A DNA stretch of 10,116 nt from Deltaproteobacteria bacterium RBG_16_54_11 (GTDB lineage: Bacteria > Desulfobacterota > B13-G15 > RBG-16-54-18), in NCBI GenBank assembly GCA_001797905.1, contig MGQS01000091.1, positions 8,596 to 18,711 on the forward strand, in the 5' to 3' direction. Of the stretch, positions 1 through 6,607 are shown piece by piece; positions within the stretch are counted from its first letter, which is position 1, and the number at the start of each line of letters is the position of its first letter. The notes below the pieces were generated by a model. That model worked only from the letters and a program-made list of their open reading frames with translations. It had not been told where the DNA came from and made no database searches. Position numbers and translations under genes: made by a program.

Positions 1-138
1 AAGAATCTCATCCTCCCGGGGGGGATGGGTGAGACCTTTAAGGTCTTGATCCAGCATAAAGGGATGGACAAGCCTCAGCTGGAAGGGCTGAAAGGGCCTT
101 TAAGGGAAATACCCTTGTTTTCTTCCGGCCAGGGATAG
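1..138 (+). CDS. C-terminal end of a MidA-type SAM-dependent methyltransferase (partial)
   Basis: The frame starting at base 1 is open for 45 codons and ends at a TAG at 136-138, so only the last 45 residues of a gene entering from the left are present. The visible tail contains [20 protein letters not shown]. This resembles the conserved end of the MidA/DUF185 methyltransferase family, where a 'P-x-x-M-G-E-x-F-K-V-L' segment forms the final strand. MidA-type enzymes methylate a protein partner (NDUFS2 of complex I in mitochondria); the bacterial substrates are largely unknown. The catalytic SAM-binding part lies outside the window and cannot be checked. The assignment rests on recalling this short motif, so it is moderate. 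Confidence 0.6.
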   Translation, partial: KNLILPGGMGETFKVLIQHKGMDKPQLEGLKGPLREIPLFSSGQG

Positions 139-174
139 TTGCTTGGAAGATAAAACAGAGAGGTGAATTTTCAA

Positions 175-180
175 GATAAT
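175..180 (+). promoter_or_regulatory. Possible -10 element upstream of apgM
   Basis: GATAAT matches five of six bases of the sigma-70 -10 consensus. It lies between the MidA-type stop and apgM. A 17-base spacing places the -35 at AAAACA (152-157), which matches only three of six bases. It is a weak candidate, but it would place the hairpin at 211-238 in the apgM leader transcript. Confidence 0.22.
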
Positions 181-210
181 GGAAACTATGATATAGAAGT
201 AAAGATTATC

Positions 211-238
211 TCGTGGGGGGGCATAAGACCCCTCACGA
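211..238 (+). other. Strong hairpin in the apgM leader
   Basis: TCGTGGGGGG (211-220) pairs with CCCCTCACGA (229-238) over 10 positions, nine Watson-Crick and one G-U wobble, around an 8-base loop GCATAAGA. It sits 73 bases after the MidA-type stop and 82 bases before the apgM start. No T-run follows on either strand, so it is not a classical intrinsic terminator. It could be a regulatory or RNA-processing hairpin in the 5' leader, or a factor-dependent terminator for the upstream gene. Confidence 0.5.
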
Positions 239-320
239 TAAGGAGCGGGACTTGAGAAGAGTATCCAGCATGGGCTAAGATGGAGATGAAAGGCCTTGAG
301 AAACACAGAGGAGGTGAATC

Positions 321-1526
321 ATGGTCGGCGACGAGATCATGCGTTCTTTGGCGATGAAGACGCCCTCCAAGATCGTCCTGGTGGTCTTGGATGGCTTGGG
401 GGGGCTGCGGATCGAGGGCAAGACAGAGCTGGAGGCAGCCCATACCCCTCATCTGGATGAACTGGCCTCCCGCTCCATCTGCGGGGTGGCAGACCCGGTC
501 TCTCCGGGGATTACTCCGGGGAGCGGACCGGCGCATCTGGGGATGCTGGGCTATGAACCCCTGCGATATGAGATCGGCAGGGGGGTCTTGGAGGCCCTGG
601 GAATCGGGATGGAGCTGGGGAAGTCGGATGTGGTGGCCCGCGGGAACTTCGCCACCATGGACCAGAAGGGGATCATCGTCGACCGCCGGGCAGGCCGCAT
701 CCCCACAGAAAAGAACAAGGAGCTCTGTGCCCTGCTGCAGGAGGAGATCAAGGAGATAGAGGATGCACGGGTCGAGATCAGGTCTGGCAAGGAGCACCGC
801 TTTGTCCTGCGTTTTATCGGTCAAGGCTTGGACGGCCGGCTTGAAGACACCGACCCCCAGAAGGAGGGCAACAAACCGAGGCAGCCGACACCCTTGGCGC
901 CTGAAGCCGAGAAGACGGCCCGGATCGTGAAGGACTTCCTCAAGAGGGCCAATCAGGTATTACAAGACCATCACCCTGCCAACACGGTCTTGCTGCGGGG
1001 GATCTCCCGGATTCCCGCGATCCCCAGCATGTCCGACCTCTTTAAGTTGACCCCGGCCTGCATCGCCACCTATCCCATGTACAAGGGGTTGGCCCGGCTG
1101 GTCGGCATGGAGATCCTGGAAACCGGCGAGGGCATCGCCGATGAATTCAAGACCTTGAAAGAAAACTACAAGCGCTTTGACTACTTTTTCCTGCACGTCA
1201 AGAAGACCGACAGCTACGGCGAGGACGGCAATTTCGAGAAAAAGGTAGAGGTCATCGAGGAGGTGGACCGGCACATCCCCGTGCTCGTAGAGTTGGCCCC
1301 CGATGTCATTGCCGTGACGGGCGATCACTCCACCCCTGCGCTGCTCAAGGGTCACAGCTGGCACCCCAACCCCTTTATCCTCTGTTCCCGCTATGAAAGG
1401 ATCGACGACGTCAAAGAGTTCGCCGAGGCGGCCTGTGCCAAAGGCGGTTTGGGAAGGTTCTTGGCAGTGCACGAGATGCCCCTGATGCTCGCCGCGGCCT
1501 TGAAGCTCACAAAATTCGGGGCATAA
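321..1526 (+). CDS. apgM: 2,3-bisphosphoglycerate-independent phosphoglycerate mutase, archaeal type (ApgM)
   Basis: This enzyme interconverts 3- and 2-phosphoglycerate in the cytosol (glycolysis and gluconeogenesis) and belongs to the alkaline phosphatase superfamily. In its 401 residues I see the N-terminal VVLDGLGG (residues 21-28, metal-binding Asp24), TPGSGPAHLGMLGYEP (65-80, likely nucleophile Ser68), DRRAGRIPT (121-129), the variant TDSYGEDG (296-303) and TGDHSTP (333-339) followed by GHSWHPNP (344-351). The length is normal for the family. The start at 321 is supported by AGGAGGTG at 309-316; in-frame ATGs at 339 and 354 are less well placed, although the conserved region begins only at about residue 16. 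One oddity is that the family pattern D-x3-H is D-x3-E here (Asp297, Glu301). The gene stands alone between two non-coding stretches and has no evident functional link to the LPS genes downstream. Confidence 0.93.
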   Translation: MVGDEIMRSLAMKTPSKIVLVVLDGLGGLRIEGKTELEAAHTPHLDELASRSICGVADPVSPGITPGSGPAHLGMLGYEPLRYEIGRGVLEALGIGMELGKSDVVARGNFATMDQKGIIVDRRAGRIPTEKNKELCALLQEEIKEIEDARVEIRSGKEHRFVLRFIGQGLDGRLEDTDPQKEGNKPRQPTPLAPEAEKTARIVKDFLKRANQVLQDHHPANTVLLRGISRIPAIPSMSDLFKLTPACIATYPMYKGLARLVGMEILETGEGIADEFKTLKENYKRFDYFFLHVKKTDSYGEDGNFEKKVEVIEEVDRHIPVLVELAPDVIAVTGDHSTPALLKGHSWHPNPFILCSRYERIDDVKEFAEAACAKGGLGRFLAVHEMPLMLAAALKLTKFGA

Positions 1527-1590
1527 AAAAAGGGACCAGGGAGTTTCTCGCTCTCACCCCGGCACATTACCGCTGCTTCATTACATTTAA

Positions 1591-1632
1591 GGAAAGACCT
1601 CACGGTAACCCCTTTCCGGCCTCACGAGGTCT
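1591..1632 (+). repeat. Overlapping inverted repeats downstream of apgM
   Basis: Two alternative stems share bases. GGAAAG (1591-1596) can pair with CTTTCC (1612-1617), and AGACCTC (1595-1601) can pair with GAGGTCT (1626-1632). The shared bases 1595-1596 make the stems compete. A further small stem, CCTTT (1645-1649) with AAAGG (1659-1663), follows. None leads into a T-run, so this is not a typical intrinsic terminator. The rest of the 259-base gap between apgM and waaF shows no convincing gene. Confidence 0.35.
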
Positions 1633-1720
1633 ATTGCATCATTACCTTTTACATCATGAAAGGTCTCAGAGGATTAGAACACAGTGATAAGAGGATCTCA
1701 TTGCCCTGGGCAAGAAGAAG

Positions 1721-1749
1721 TTGACATGGCTATATCCTCTATGATTAAG
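1721..1749 (+). promoter_or_regulatory. Possible promoter for the waaF operon
   Basis: A perfect -35 hexamer TTGACA lies at 1721-1726. At a spacing of 16 bases the -10 would be GATTAA (1743-1748), which matches TATAAT at only three positions; TATTAT at 1750-1755 fits better but lies 23 bases away. The site is 37-60 bases ahead of the possible waaF starts, a sensible place for the promoter of the three-gene unit. The -35 is persuasive and the -10 is not. Confidence 0.35.
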
Positions 1750-1785
1750 TATTATGTTACGATCCTTTGAAGAATTTTGTTGACG

Positions 1786-2880
1786 ATGATAGCGAAGAGG
1801 AGGAGATATAAGGGTATACAAGAGATTTTGGTTAAGGGGACCAATTGGGTGGGGGATACCATTATATCTTTTCCTGCCGTTCACGCCTTACGCCAGCACT
1901 TTCCCAAGGCCAGTATCACTGTTTTGACCAACGCACGCCTTGCCGAGCTCTGGAAGGCCAATCCGGCAGTCGACGAGGTGCTCCCGTATGATATGCCCGC
2001 CGGCGCAGGCAGGATCTTTGGGGAGTTGCGGATAGCGCGACTCATCAGACAGAGAACGATAGACCTCGCCGTCATCTTCCCCCGCTCCTTTAGCTCCGCC
2101 TTGATGGTTTTCTTGGGGGGCATTCCCCGGCGCATTGGTTATAAAGGTGAGGGCAGAGATCTGCTCCTCACCGAAAGGATCGACTGCACGACCCAGCTTT
2201 TGGGCCGCCACCGCATGTACTATTATCTCCATCTCGTAGAGCATTTGGGCCGTTGCCCATCACCCCCTCTGCCCTCAATATCCCTCAACGGGAAGTTACA
2301 GGGGTGGGCCGATGGTTTCCTCTCGCGCCATGGCCTGAAAGGCGAACTGCTGATCGGCCTTAACCCCGGCGCCACCTATGGGGAGGCCAAGTGCTGGTCC
2401 CCGGAGCGCTTTGTGCAATTAGGGAGGAGAATCATCAAGGATTATGGGGCCTCTATCCTCATCTTTGGCTCTTCTCGCCCCGAAGAAAAGGAGTTGAATG
2501 CCGCTATTGCGCGGGGAATCGGTGCAGGCTGTCTCAATCTTTCAGGCGAAACCTCGTTATTGCAGTTGGCCGCCCTGCTGCGGCATTGTCGTCTGCTGGT
2601 CACCAATGACACGGGCACCATGCATGTAGCGGCAGCTGTAGGCACCAGGGTGGCGGCCATATTCGGCCCCACCGATCCCCGAGCGACCGCACCCCTGGGT
2701 GAAGGACACGTGGTCATCCGCAGAGAGGTTTCCTGCAGCCCCTGTCTTAAACGGCTCTGTCCGGAAGATCATCGGTGCATGGATCTCATAGAGGTAGAAG
2801 AGGTTTATAACACCGTAGGGATGCAACTCAACGGGCGAGCTTCAATAGTGGGAGCTTCAAAGGGATTAAAAGAAGAGTGA
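1786..2880 (+). CDS. waaF: Lipopolysaccharide heptosyltransferase II (WaaF), glycosyltransferase family 9
   Basis: WaaF transfers L-glycero-D-manno-heptose from ADP-heptose to the first heptose of the LPS inner core, on the cytoplasmic face of the inner membrane. Counting from ATG 1786 (364 residues), the N-terminal strand and loop ILVKGTNWVGD ends at Asp24. Next come SFSSALMVFLGGIPRRIGYKG, which parallels E. coli WaaF, LNPGATYGEAKCW (192-204), NDTGTMH (274-280, ADP-heptose binding) and FGPTDP (293-298). Near the C-terminus are four cysteines (317, 320, 325, 331) as C-x2-C-x4-C-x5-C, a pattern I associate with this family. The start is uncertain: TTG 1777 is in frame and no strong ribosome site precedes either codon, while an AGGAGGAG lies just inside the gene at 1798-1805. 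The stop overlaps the next gene's GTG start by four bases, indicating translational coupling. Confidence 0.9.
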   Translation: MIAKRRRYKGIQEILVKGTNWVGDTIISFPAVHALRQHFPKASITVLTNARLAELWKANPAVDEVLPYDMPAGAGRIFGELRIARLIRQRTIDLAVIFPRSFSSALMVFLGGIPRRIGYKGEGRDLLLTERIDCTTQLLGRHRMYYYLHLVEHLGRCPSPPLPSISLNGKLQGWADGFLSRHGLKGELLIGLNPGATYGEAKCWSPERFVQLGRRIIKDYGASILIFGSSRPEEKELNAAIARGIGAGCLNLSGETSLLQLAALLRHCRLLVTNDTGTMHVAAAVGTRVAAIFGPTDPRATAPLGEGHVVIRREVSCSPCLKRLCPEDHRCMDLIEVEEVYNTVGMQLNGRASIVGASKGLKEE

Positions 2881-4040
2881 AGATCCTGCACCTCTTCTCC
2901 GACTGGAAGTGGACGGGACCGGCCGAGCCGGTGGTAAACCTCTGCCTGGCCCTCCAAGAGCGGGGGCACGAGGTAGCCCTGGCCTATCGGCGCCCCCCCA
3001 TCGAGACTGCGGAGAGCATGGAGAAGGGTGTAAGAGAGAAGGCCCTTAAGGGGGTTGACAGCTTTCATCTGGCACCGATCTCCAAACCCCTTCAGATATA
3101 TCGCCTCAGAGAGGTTATCTCCGACGTGAGGGGTATCGCGCGCTATATCGATGATGAGCGTTTTGATATCGTCAATTTCCATAACTCCCATGACCATATC
3201 GTGGGTGGGATGGCGGTGAGGGCCTCCAAGCGGCGCCCCCCGGCAATCCGAATGGATCATAAAAGGGATTCCCTGAAGGCGGATCCGGTGAGCAGATGGT
3301 TTTTCAGGAGGCACACGGATGGCCTGATCACCTTTTCCGAGAGGAGCAGGGAGAGGCTCGTGCGGGCATTTGGATTTTCTCCAGAGCAGGTCGTCAAGGT
3401 CGCCACGGCCGTAGACCTCATGAGGTTTGACCCTCATAAGGCATACAAAGATATGCGCCCTGTCTTCGGGATCCCCCCTGCATCGCCTGTCGTGGGGATC
3501 GTGGCCAGGTTTCAACAGTATAGGAGGACCGATATCCTCCTGGAGGCCATTGCGCGCCTGATCAAGGCTGTCCCCGAGGTGCGGCTTTTGTTGGTGGGCC
3601 ACAGCAGCCAGATGCAACAAAGCGTCATAGAGCCCATGGAGCGCCTGGGAATTGCGTCTCACGTGATCTTGGCCGGGTATCGAGTGGATGACTATATCGA
3701 CATCCTGGCGTGCATGGATATTTTTTGCCTGCTCACCCCTGGTTCCGACGGCACGGCACGGGCCCTGCGGGAGGCCATGGCCATGGGGAAGCCGGCAGTG
3801 GTGACGCCAAGGGGGATGCTCCCGGAGCTGGTACAAGATGGGGAGACAGGCATTGTGGCGCAGGAGGATCCTGAAGCCCTTTGCCATGCCCTCTTGTCAC
3901 TGGTGCGGGATGAGGGGTTGCGCAAGGCAATGGGGAAGGCCGCCCATGCGATGGCCCACAGGGAGTTCCGCCGGGAGCGTCAGGCCGAGGAAGTGGAGGC
4001 CTTTTATCAGAAGATCTTGAAGGCGGTTCCTCCTTCATGA
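2877..4040 (+). CDS. Glycosyltransferase, GT4-type (GT-B fold), probable LPS core sugar transferase
   Basis: The 387-residue protein is a retaining GT-B enzyme that probably adds a sugar to the LPS core. The N-terminal domain starts ILHLFSDWKWTGPAEPVV, the usual acceptor-side loop, and has FDIVNFHNSHDHIVGG at 96-111. The C-terminal donor domain begins near 204 with VVGIVARFQQYRRTDILLEA (205-224) and includes LLLVGHSSQ (237-245). The acidic pair that binds the nucleotide sugar is Asp291-x7-Glu299 in SDGTARALREAMAMGKP, so the usual E-x7-E has a conservative Asp at its first place. The GTG start (2877) overlaps the waaF stop and the protein's own stop overlaps the next ATG; both are 4-base overlaps, so the three genes are almost certainly co-translated. 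Donor and acceptor cannot be told from sequence. Confidence 0.88.
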   Translation: MKILHLFSDWKWTGPAEPVVNLCLALQERGHEVALAYRRPPIETAESMEKGVREKALKGVDSFHLAPISKPLQIYRLREVISDVRGIARYIDDERFDIVNFHNSHDHIVGGMAVRASKRRPPAIRMDHKRDSLKADPVSRWFFRRHTDGLITFSERSRERLVRAFGFSPEQVVKVATAVDLMRFDPHKAYKDMRPVFGIPPASPVVGIVARFQQYRRTDILLEAIARLIKAVPEVRLLLVGHSSQMQQSVIEPMERLGIASHVILAGYRVDDYIDILACMDIFCLLTPGSDGTARALREAMAMGKPAVVTPRGMLPELVQDGETGIVAQEDPEALCHALLSLVRDEGLRKAMGKAAHAMAHREFRRERQAEEVEAFYQKILKAVPPS

Positions 4041-5179
4041 AGATCGCCCTCGGCATAAGGGAATTCTTGCCCGAGAAAGGCGGCGCAGAGCGGTATTGCT
4101 ACGACCTCATGAACTTTCTCGTTAAGGAGGGTGTTGACGCTCACGTCTACTCTTCAGCCTTCCCTGAGCGGGATCGCAGGCTTCGCTTCCGCAAGGTCCC
4201 GGTCATACCCCATCCGAAGAGCTTGCATGTCCTCTCCTTTGCCGTAAACTGCCGCCGGATGATGAGGGAAGAACAGTTTGACTGCATCATGGGGATTGGC
4301 GACACCCTCTATGCCGACCTTCTTCAGCCCCATGGAGGGGTCCACTGGAAGTGGTTCTGGAGGGGGATAGATGGCTACCGGAAGCCCGTTCCTTGGATCT
4401 TTAAATTGCTCGGCAGGGTCTTAAGCCCCAAACAATGGGCCAAGGGGTTCATAGAGAATGCGCCTTATGCGAAGGCCAAGAAGATCATAGCCATCTCCGA
4501 AATGGTGCACCGGGATATTGTAGATTATTATGGCATACCCGCGGACCGCATGATAGTCATTTACAATGGGGTGGATATTGAGCGCTTCCATCCCTGCAAC
4601 AGGAGGTACAGGGAGGAGGTCAGAAGCCGGTACGGCTTGAGCTCCGAGGATGTACTGCTCCTCTTTGTCTCCCATAACTTCAGGCTCAAGGGGTTGCGAT
4701 ACCTCATTCAAGCCATCCCCTTGTTAAAGGGGAAGAAGGCCGGCATCAAGCTCCTGGTGATTGGGCGGGACAGGGCAGGGCCCTACCGTCGCCTGGCCAA
4801 GAAGGTGGGGTGCGCGGATGATGTCCTTTTTGCCGGCGGGGTAAAGGATCTGGAGCGATATTATGCCGGCGCGGATATCCTGGTCCATCCTACCTTTTAC
4901 GATCCCTGCTCCCTGGTGGTGTTGGAGGCCCTGGCCAGCGGGCTGCCGGTTATCACAACGAGACGTAATGGGGCAGGGGGGATAATCGAGGATGGGCTGG
5001 AAGGGTTCGTCCTCGATGATCCCCGGAATGTAGAGACCTTGGCCGAGGCGATTGCACATCTTTCCGATCCTGTCAGGCTCAAAGATGCCTCGGTTGCTGC
5101 GAGGGCATTAGCAGAGAAATATTCCCAGGAGAGGTCTTACCAAGCGATGCTGGAGGCTATTAAATCCATCGCGACTTGA
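4037..5179 (+). CDS. Glycosyltransferase, GT4-type, WaaG-like (LPS core)
   Basis: This 380-residue GT-B glycosyltransferase resembles the WaaG line, which adds the first hexose (glucose in E. coli) to heptose II of the core. The visible signals are REFLPEKGGAERYCYDLM (8-25), FDCIMGIGDTLYADLLQPHGG (81-101, matching the WaaG region that positions the core acceptor), KIIAISEMV (149-157) and VIYNGVDIERFHP (174-186). The donor site is HPTFYDPCSLVVLEALASG (284-302), where Asp289-x7-Glu297 stands for the usual acidic pair. The ATGA overlap with the preceding gene and its place two genes after waaF support a role just after heptose II. The sugar it transfers is unknown, so I give no symbol. After its stop the sequence becomes less densely packed and more AT-rich. 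Confidence 0.88.
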   Translation: MKIALGIREFLPEKGGAERYCYDLMNFLVKEGVDAHVYSSAFPERDRRLRFRKVPVIPHPKSLHVLSFAVNCRRMMREEQFDCIMGIGDTLYADLLQPHGGVHWKWFWRGIDGYRKPVPWIFKLLGRVLSPKQWAKGFIENAPYAKAKKIIAISEMVHRDIVDYYGIPADRMIVIYNGVDIERFHPCNRRYREEVRSRYGLSSEDVLLLFVSHNFRLKGLRYLIQAIPLLKGKKAGIKLLVIGRDRAGPYRRLAKKVGCADDVLFAGGVKDLERYYAGADILVHPTFYDPCSLVVLEALASGLPVITTRRNGAGGIIEDGLEGFVLDDPRNVETLAEAIAHLSDPVRLKDASVAARALAEKYSQERSYQAMLEAIKSIAT

Positions 5180-5183
5180 ACCG

Positions 5184-5202
5184 ATGAGATCCGACATCTC
5201 AT
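5184..5202 (+). other. Short inverted repeat after the waaF unit
   Basis: ATGAGAT (5184-5190) and ATCTCAT (5196-5202) form a perfect 7-base stem around CCGAC, starting four bases after the glycosyltransferase stop. No T-run follows, so it is at most a weak terminator or a 3'-end stabilising hairpin. It marks the end of the tightly overlapping gene unit. Confidence 0.3.
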
Positions 5203-5238
5203 GATGGTAGGGCGATCTTTAAGACCGGGAGGGATTCA

Positions 5239-5826
5239 ATGAATGTGAAAAAAGCTATAAGAAGACTTTTCTCGCCTCCCGAACCGTTTTTTATGAATAA
5301 AAACAAGCGATATGCAAAATATCAAATCGGTGCATGGACATATGGCAACCCTAGCATACGATCTTGGCGTGAAGGCACGACATTACAAATAGGGAAGTTT
5401 TGTGCGATAGCAGACGGTGTGGTAATTTTATTAGGCGGGGAACATAGGATAGATTGGGTAACTACCTACCCATTTAGCAAGATTTTTTCGAAAGCCAAAA
5501 GGTTTACCGGTCATCCGCGTTCAAAGGGCGATGTCATCATAGGGAATGATGTCTGGATCGGGCGTGAAGCGCTCATCTTGTCGGGAGTTACGATAGGTAA
5601 CGGTGCCGTAGTTGCTGCGCGTAGTGTTGTAGCAGAAGATGTAGCGCCCTATTCGATAATTGCCGGTAATCCGGCACAATTTATTCGGTTTCGCTTTAAT
5701 AAGTCGATAATTGCAGAATTACAAAAGATAGCTTGGTGGAATTGGCCCCTGTCCAAAATTGAAGAAGCATGGCCGCTTCTGCTCTCTTCGAATATAGCAG
5801 CGTTCATAGCCAATTGCAAAACGTGA
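5239..5826 (+). CDS. CatB/Vat-type hexapeptide-repeat O-acetyltransferase
   Basis: The 195-residue protein belongs to the left-handed beta-helix acetyltransferases of the xenobiotic acetyltransferase type, trimeric enzymes that move acetyl from acetyl-CoA to a hydroxyl group. Hexapeptide turns are visible around TLQIGKFCAIADGVVI (48-63), and DVIIGNDVWIGREALILSGV (98-117) runs on through VTIGNGAVVAARSVV to IAGNPA (141-146), the coenzyme A end. GGEHRIDWVTTYPF (66-79) carries His69, the expected catalytic base. GGGAGGG at 5227-5233 supports the start. Although the nearest relatives include antibiotic-resistance enzymes, the place among LPS genes suggests that it acetylates a core or other surface sugar; this is inference. 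Base composition is clearly more AT-rich than in the genes before it. Confidence 0.85.
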   Translation: MNVKKAIRRLFSPPEPFFMNKNKRYAKYQIGAWTYGNPSIRSWREGTTLQIGKFCAIADGVVILLGGEHRIDWVTTYPFSKIFSKAKRFTGHPRSKGDVIIGNDVWIGREALILSGVTIGNGAVVAARSVVAEDVAPYSIIAGNPAQFIRFRFNKSIIAELQKIAWWNWPLSKIEEAWPLLLSSNIAAFIANCKT

Positions 5827-5833
5827 GCATCCT

Positions 5834-5950
5834 TTGAAAATCGTGGTGAACAAGGCAGAGATTAACCTTGAAAAGTTGGCAAGGCCATTATACAATCATA
5901 TCCAAAACCCGAATGATTTCGAAAAGATACTAGTCTTCTATACTGGTTGA
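5834..5950 (+). pseudogene. Small open frame of 38 residues, possible gene remnant
   Basis: A TTG at 5834 opens a 38-codon frame ending at a TGA at 5948-5950, nine bases before the methyltransferase ATG. The product begins MKIVVNKAEINLEKLARP and ends KILVFYTG. I recognise no family. It has no clear ribosome site, but its stop lies within the GAGGAG that serves the next gene, so it could be a short coupled leader frame. It may equally be the leftover end of a decayed gene at the junction, or chance. The start looks like the first strand of an alpha/beta enzyme, which slightly favours a remnant. Confidence 0.25.
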
Positions 5951-5959
5951 GGAGCTCAT

Positions 5960-6607
5960 ATGTTCGGCTGGAATCAGCTCATCCTTGGTCGTGATCAAAT
6001 CCATAAGCGTTATCCTCAGATATGGGACCTGAAGCTGATCAAGAGGCCCTCCTGGTTAGTTAAGAGACACCTCCGCCCGGGCATGCGCATCCTTGATGTG
6101 GGGGCGAGCGATAAGAGGATGCAAAAGAGGGTCAAGGAGGTTTACCCTGATATCCTTTACAAGAGCATGGACATAGATCCGAGCGTCAACCATGATTACT
6201 ATTCGTTAGATGACATTCATGAGAAATTCGATCTCATTATACTTTTTGAGGTCATAGAGCATGTGGAGCTGGAACAGGGAATAGAGATGTTAAGCCGTCT
6301 CAATGACCTGCTTGTCGATGGAGGCACGTTGATCATCAGCGCCCCTAATATATTCAATCCAGGCCGATTTTGGATAGATGCCACCCACAAGACAGCCTAC
6401 AGCTATGAGGAGTTGGGAGGGATCGTGCTCAGCCAGGGGTTTGAGGTGCTGGGGATCTATCGTACCTTTCATGCCTCCCTCTTAAAGTATTTCTTACGCC
6501 TCACCCTCTTTTATCCTCTGCATAGGATCTTAAATGTCGATTTTGCCAAATCTATTGTAATCCTTGCAGGCAAGAAAGACAAAAATATTAGTGGCGGAGA
6601 CGAATGA
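5960..6607 (+). CDS. Class I SAM-dependent methyltransferase (first of two)
   Basis: A Rossmann-fold methyltransferase of 215 residues, Methyltransf_23/11-like, that moves a methyl group from S-adenosylmethionine to an unidentified acceptor. Motif I is RILDVGASDKRM (43-54), the acidic residue for the SAM ribose is in SMDIDPS (69-75), and motif II/post-II is FDLIILFEVIEHV (90-102). SAPNIFNPGRFW (127-138) with THKTAYS (142-148) forms the region beyond the core. A GAGGAG site at 5949-5954 supports the start. The next gene begins on the base after its stop, so the two methyltransferases are probably made together. The setting among LPS-core genes suggests sugar O-methylation; a lipid or quinone substrate cannot be excluded. 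Confidence 0.83.
   Translation: MFGWNQLILGRDQIHKRYPQIWDLKLIKRPSWLVKRHLRPGMRILDVGASDKRMQKRVKEVYPDILYKSMDIDPSVNHDYYSLDDIHEKFDLIILFEVIEHVELEQGIEMLSRLNDLLVDGGTLIISAPNIFNPGRFWIDATHKTAYSYEELGGIVLSQGFEVLGIYRTFHASLLKYFLRLTLFYPLHRILNVDFAKSIVILAGKKDKNISGGDE

Noticed and set aside
32..46. Near-perfect palindrome AGACCTT-T-AAGGTCT
   Set aside because: It lies inside the conserved ETFKVL coding segment of the MidA-type gene and has no T-run after it; most likely a coincidence of codons, despite the similar AGACCTC/GAGGTCT repeat at 1595-1632.
280..398. Open frame from ATG 280 overlapping the start of apgM
   Set aside because: It ends within apgM in another frame, has no ribosome site and shows no recognisable sequence.
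186..824. Long minus-strand open frame opposite the apgM leader and 5' half
   Set aside because: It runs antisense to the clearly recognisable ApgM coding sequence, has Pro/His/Gln-rich low-complexity content and no family motif; it is a shadow of GC-rich coding DNA.
2805..3887. 360-codon minus-strand open frame opposite the first GT4-type gene
   Set aside because: Although long, it is antisense to a glycosyltransferase with intact motifs and 4-base overlaps on both sides; its translation is rich in His, Arg and Pro and resembles no family.
5239..5826. Antibiotic resistance gene (CatB or Vat) reading of the acetyltransferase
   Set aside because: The fold and catalytic His are shared with these enzymes, but the family mostly acetylates sugars and the gene lies in an LPS locus with no mobile element or resistance context.
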